Positions 61,003-64,000 of a stretch of DNA of 64,000 bases are shown one piece after another. The position numbers and the translations under genes were made by a program. The notes under the pieces are model-generated. The model was given only the letters and a program-made list of their open reading frames with translations. It did not search any database and was not told where the DNA came from. This DNA comes from DRTC01 sp964521025 (GTDB lineage Bacteria > Cloacimonadota > Cloacimonadia > Cloacimonadales > TCS61). Location of the stretch: assembly GCA_964521025.1 (NCBI GenBank), contig CAZFPK010000008.1:32447-96446 (forward strand), read 5' to 3'. Every line of letters starts with the position of its first letter. Position 1 is the first letter of the stretch.

Positions 61003-62553
61003 ATGAAATTCACAAAAAACACAGTCGGAAGAGAAATTCCCGAAACAATAAACGGAAAATCCGTAATCCCCTTCAAAGGAGTAGGAAAATACAAACCGGA
61101 AGCACGAAAATATGCTCCTCAAATCGCTTCCTGTTCTGATTACCCATCAGATGGAAATAAACTCGTTCCAAATCTAAAAGAAGCACTCATCAAATCAGGT
61201 TTGAAAGACGGTATGACGATCTCGACGCATCATCATTTCCGTAATGGAGATATTCTCGCTGTCAAAGTATTTAAAATTGCTTCCGAATTAGGAATCAAAG
61301 ACCTGGTCTGGTATCCGTCCGCATCGTTTCCCTGCCACGAACCCATCATCGAATTTCTGAAAGACGGAACCATTCATCATATCGAAGGAAGTATGAACGG
61401 ACCTCTGGGAAGATTTACATCACATGGAAAAATGAAAGGCGTCGGAGTTCTGCGTTCACACGGAGGTCGTTATCAAGCAGTTCAGGATGGAGATGTTGTA
61501 ATAGATATTGCGGTCATTGCCGCTCCAACTGCTGACCCGTTTGGAAACGCCAATGGTTTGCGCGGACCTTCAGCCTGCGGGCTTCTCGGTTTTGCCCTGG
61601 CGGATTCTCAATATGCTCATAAAGTTATCGCAGTAACCGACAATTTGATTCCTTTCCCCTGCATTCCCTGGCAGATTCAGGGAAATTATGTGGATTATGT
61701 AGTGCAGGTGGATAAGATTGGAATTCCCGAAAAGATAGTTTCAGGAACAACGCAAGTCACCAAAAGTCCGGATCGTCTTTTAATCGCAGAAATGACTGCC
61801 AAATTTTGTGAAGAAGCAGGTTTGATCAAAGAAGGATTTTCTTTCCAGGCTGGAGCCGGCGGAACTGCTCTTTCTATTGGAATTTTCTTTGGTGAAATTA
61901 TGCGGCGAAAAGAGATCAAAGCCAGATTTGCTCGCGGTGGCAGCAATAAATATCTCGTTCAATTGCTCAATGAAGGTCTGATCGAATATATTCTCGACGG
62001 ACAGACTTTCGATCTCGATGGAGTTGCATCGATGAGAGATAATCCTAACCATGTCGATACGAGTCCGTTCACGAGTTACAATTATCACAGCAAAGGGAAT
62101 TTTGCCGGAATCGTCGATATTGTCATTCTCGGAGCAACAGAAGTGGATGTAAATTTTAATGCGAATGTTGTTACTCATTCAGATGGTTACTTGCTGCACG
62201 GGATCGGCGGCTGGCAGAATTGTCTTTTCAGTAAAAATGTAATCCTTCCTATTCCATTATTCAGAGACAGAATTCCTGTCATTCGCGACGAAGTTACAAC
62301 CATTTGCGGTCCGGGAGAATTGATCGATATTATTGTTACAGAAAGGGGAATCGCGATAAATCCAGGAAGAACCGATCTCATCGAAAAGATGAAAAGTTCC
62401 AGACTTCCCATTAAAACAATTCAAGAATTGAAAGATGAAGCTGAAAGAATTTGCGGGAAACCAAAAGCAGTCGAGTTTGAAGAAAAGATCATCGCAGCCA
62501 TCAAATGGGTGGATGGAACTGTGATCGATGTTGTGCGGCAGGTGAAGGAATAA
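61003..62553 (+). CDS. citF: Citrate lyase alpha subunit (citrate:acyl-carrier CoA transferase)
   Basis: A 516-residue CoA-transferase-fold protein of the CitF family. It shows REIPETINGKSVIPFKGVG, MTISTHHHFRNGD, FPCHEPIIEFLKDG, MKGVGVLRSHGGR, and the C-terminal ICGPGELIDIIVTERGIAINP. It transfers the acyl carrier to citrate before CitE cleaves it to oxaloacetate and acetyl-ACP. It has an ACGGAG site. Citrate lyase beside citrate synthase, aconitase and malate dehydrogenase in one window suggests citrate fermentation or citrate cleavage in a reductive direction. Confidence 0.93.
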   Translation: MKFTKNTVGREIPETINGKSVIPFKGVGKYKPEARKYAPQIASCSDYPSDGNKLVPNLKEALIKSGLKDGMTISTHHHFRNGDILAVKVFKIASELGIKDLVWYPSASFPCHEPIIEFLKDGTIHHIEGSMNGPLGRFTSHGKMKGVGVLRSHGGRYQAVQDGDVVIDIAVIAAPTADPFGNANGLRGPSACGLLGFALADSQYAHKVIAVTDNLIPFPCIPWQIQGNYVDYVVQVDKIGIPEKIVSGTTQVTKSPDRLLIAEMTAKFCEEAGLIKEGFSFQAGAGGTALSIGIFFGEIMRRKEIKARFARGGSNKYLVQLLNEGLIEYILDGQTFDLDGVASMRDNPNHVDTSPFTSYNYHSKGNFAGIVDIVILGATEVDVNFNANVVTHSDGYLLHGIGGWQNCLFSKNVILPIPLFRDRIPVIRDEVTTICGPGELIDIIVTERGIAINPGRTDLIEKMKSSRLPIKTIQELKDEAERICGKPKAVEFEEKIIAAIKWVDGTVIDVVRQVKE

Positions 62554-62845
62554 TATCAGAAAACTTTGCGAATGGTCGAAACCCTTCGCTATGGTTGAAT
62601 CGGTTGAAATAGTTGAAATAGTTGAATTCGGAAAAAAGGGGAATGTTGGAGAAGATTGCACATTTCAAGTTTGAGATATTTCATTTATGTGCAATTACCT
62701 TTTATGCTGATTATACCGGTATCTGCAATGACACAACTCACATTTTATTGAAACCGGATTGGGCAATTGCTGTGCAATCCAAGAAAAATGTGCAATTGCT
62801 TTAAAAAACCAAACTTCTCCTTCATTTTTTGATTTGGAATATGAA
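62554..62845. other. Gap with a short tandem repeat
   Basis: About 290 bp with GTTGAAATA repeated two to three times (62603-62626) and AT-rich sequence. No convincing gene: a frame from 62622 has no support, and the upstream part of the 62759 frame lacks a start with a ribosome site. Confidence 0.5.
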
Positions 62846-63952
62846 ATGAAAATTTATTTAAAAAAATTTATACCTTTATTTTTAATATTTGTTTTTGCTT
62901 CTATTAATGCGACTCCAACTATCGTCTCCGCAGGTCCCGAAAACGACTACGAATCCTGGCTTGCCCGTTTAAATGATAACAGGTTAATGATCGTCTTCGA
63001 TCGTAATCCGGATTGGCAATCAGGAGATTTGTATGTTACTTTTTCAGAAAATGACGGACAAACCTGGTCATCTCCCGAACCGATCATAACCGGAGCCGGA
63101 GATCAGGCAACTTTAAGTTTTGTTCAATATCCTGATGGTATGATAGAATTATTTTATGCTTCCAATGAAACCGGATACTACAAAATCTATTCCGCAATTT
63201 CTATCGATGGTTTAAATTGGAACATTCAGGGAAGTGTAAATTTAGGGTGGAATTTTTCGACTCAATATTATGATCCTACAGTTATTTTAGAACCGGATAG
63301 TTCTCTGACAATGAGTTATGTTGTTTCCGGAAGCGGAGCCTTTATTGCCCATAAACCTCTCGATGGAGAATGGGATACAAATCAAACTTTAGTAGCTTCC
63401 GGAGGATATCGAGCAAGAGTAATGAAACACACAAATGGTAACTATCTTTTCGCTTATCATAAAAATACCGGCGGACAATATGAATATGATGTTTTCGTTA
63501 AATCTTCAACCGACATGCAAAACTGGAGTGAACCTGTGCAAATAACTTTTAATCAGAATTCACATGATCCATTTCCCAACCAAATGTCCGATGGTTCTTA
63601 TATGGTTTATTATGCAAAATATGAAAGTCCTGCTTATAATCTTAGTCGCCGTAAATCTGTCGACCTGATAAATTGGGAAGAAGAAGAGCAGATCACTTCT
63701 GATTTCACCAATAATACGCAGCCGCATTTTTTTGTGGAAAATGGAAATATTTATCTAGTCTGGGCTCACGCAGTTAATTATCCTGATGATCACGATGTTT
63801 ATTTTGAAAAATTTGAGGAGGGAACTTTAGCAGATAAAATAGAAATTTCTCAAAATATAAATTTGCGTATTTTTCCAAATCCGTGTTCTGATAAAGTTCA
63901 GGTGGATTTTAATTCCAAACAAACCGCTGATTTTGATTTATTCATTTACTAA
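62846..63952 (+). CDS. Secreted sialidase/BNR-repeat protein with a truncated sorting signal
   Basis: A 368-residue secreted protein. ATG 62846 is chosen because a signal peptide (KIYLKKFIPLFLIFVFASIN) starts there. Asp-box (BNR) motifs mark a six-bladed propeller: SENDGQTWSSPEP, SIDGLNWN, SSTDMQNWSEP and KSVDLINWEEE. The family includes sialidases and other glycoside hydrolases, but catalytic Arg residues cannot be fixed by eye. The end, NLRIFPNPCSDKVQVDF then DFDLFIY and stop, is the first third of a type IX-like sorting domain. It stops about 40-50 residues early, so a frameshift or trimmed signal is likely. Confidence 0.75.
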   Translation: MKIYLKKFIPLFLIFVFASINATPTIVSAGPENDYESWLARLNDNRLMIVFDRNPDWQSGDLYVTFSENDGQTWSSPEPIITGAGDQATLSFVQYPDGMIELFYASNETGYYKIYSAISIDGLNWNIQGSVNLGWNFSTQYYDPTVILEPDSSLTMSYVVSGSGAFIAHKPLDGEWDTNQTLVASGGYRARVMKHTNGNYLFAYHKNTGGQYEYDVFVKSSTDMQNWSEPVQITFNQNSHDPFPNQMSDGSYMVYYAKYESPAYNLSRRKSVDLINWEEEEQITSDFTNNTQPHFFVENGNIYLVWAHAVNYPDDHDVYFEKFEEGTLADKIEISQNINLRIFPNPCSDKVQVDFNSKQTADFDLFIY

Positions 63953-64000
63953 CATTTCCCACTTCAAATTAAGACGACTTGCTCATCGAATTTGTTGATA

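Overview
The window comes from an AT-rich anaerobic bacterium. Best guess is Candidatus Cloacimonadota (WWE1) or a close relative in the Fibrobacterota-Chlorobiota-Bacteroidota area. This rests on two surface proteins with YPNPF/FPNP-type C-terminal sorting signals, a BlaR1-TonB fusion, a soluble Hdr/Mvh hydrogenase set, amino-acid and propionate type carbon metabolism, and many short palindromic intergenic repeats. The taxon is an inference; no rRNA or tRNA gene was seen.

Region 1 (1-11.9 kb) is one long plus-strand redox cluster: hdrB (cut by the window edge), hdrA, mvhD, a fumarate reductase-type Fe-S protein and flavoprotein, a GlcD-type FAD dehydrogenase, an HdrC/ferredoxin protein, a second mvhD, mvhG, mvhA and a hydrogenase maturation protease. 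It reads as a soluble flavin-based electron bifurcating (or confurcating) hydrogenase with two substrate dehydrogenases built in. Region 2 (12-31.4 kb) holds the matching carbon path: sucCD, two-subunit fumarase, two tandem malate dehydrogenases (one with altered active-site positions), a LarA-type racemase, eukaryote-type citrate synthase, aconitase, an isocitrate dehydrogenase with an inserted four-cysteine knuckle, two TPR proteins, and the carboxyltransferase halves of a methylmalonyl-CoA:pyruvate transcarboxylase. Together regions 1 and 2 give propionyl-CoA/succinyl-CoA -> succinate -> fumarate -> malate -> oxaloacetate -> pyruvate, with succinate oxidation tied to H2, or the reverse.

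Region 3 (31.5-40.2 kb) is accessory: a minus-strand histidine kinase and unusual response regulator, a 47-residue protein, a REP-associated transposase between two arrays of hairpins, a frameshifted CARF-Fis regulator lacking its AAA+ domain, an AEC transporter, a 7TM protein and an ATPase + TOPRIM pair that looks like a defence module. Region 4 (40.3-52.7 kb) has DNA polymerase I, an SdpR/SdpI pair, a BlaI/BlaR1 pair, HicAB, and a Lol-like export cluster (barrel, ATPase, two FtsX permeases, LolA-like protein) with one repeat pair in each of its internal gaps. Region 5 (53-64 kb) has a CotH/lamin-tail surface protein, saccharopine-pathway lysine genes, citrate lyase as a CitD-CitE fusion plus CitF, and a sialidase-like secreted protein with a cut-off sorting signal.

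Three MNT (nucleotidyltransferase) loci in different states of decay sit inside metabolic gene clusters. At least eight families of short palindromic repeats fill the gaps. I found no CRISPR array, tRNA or rRNA.
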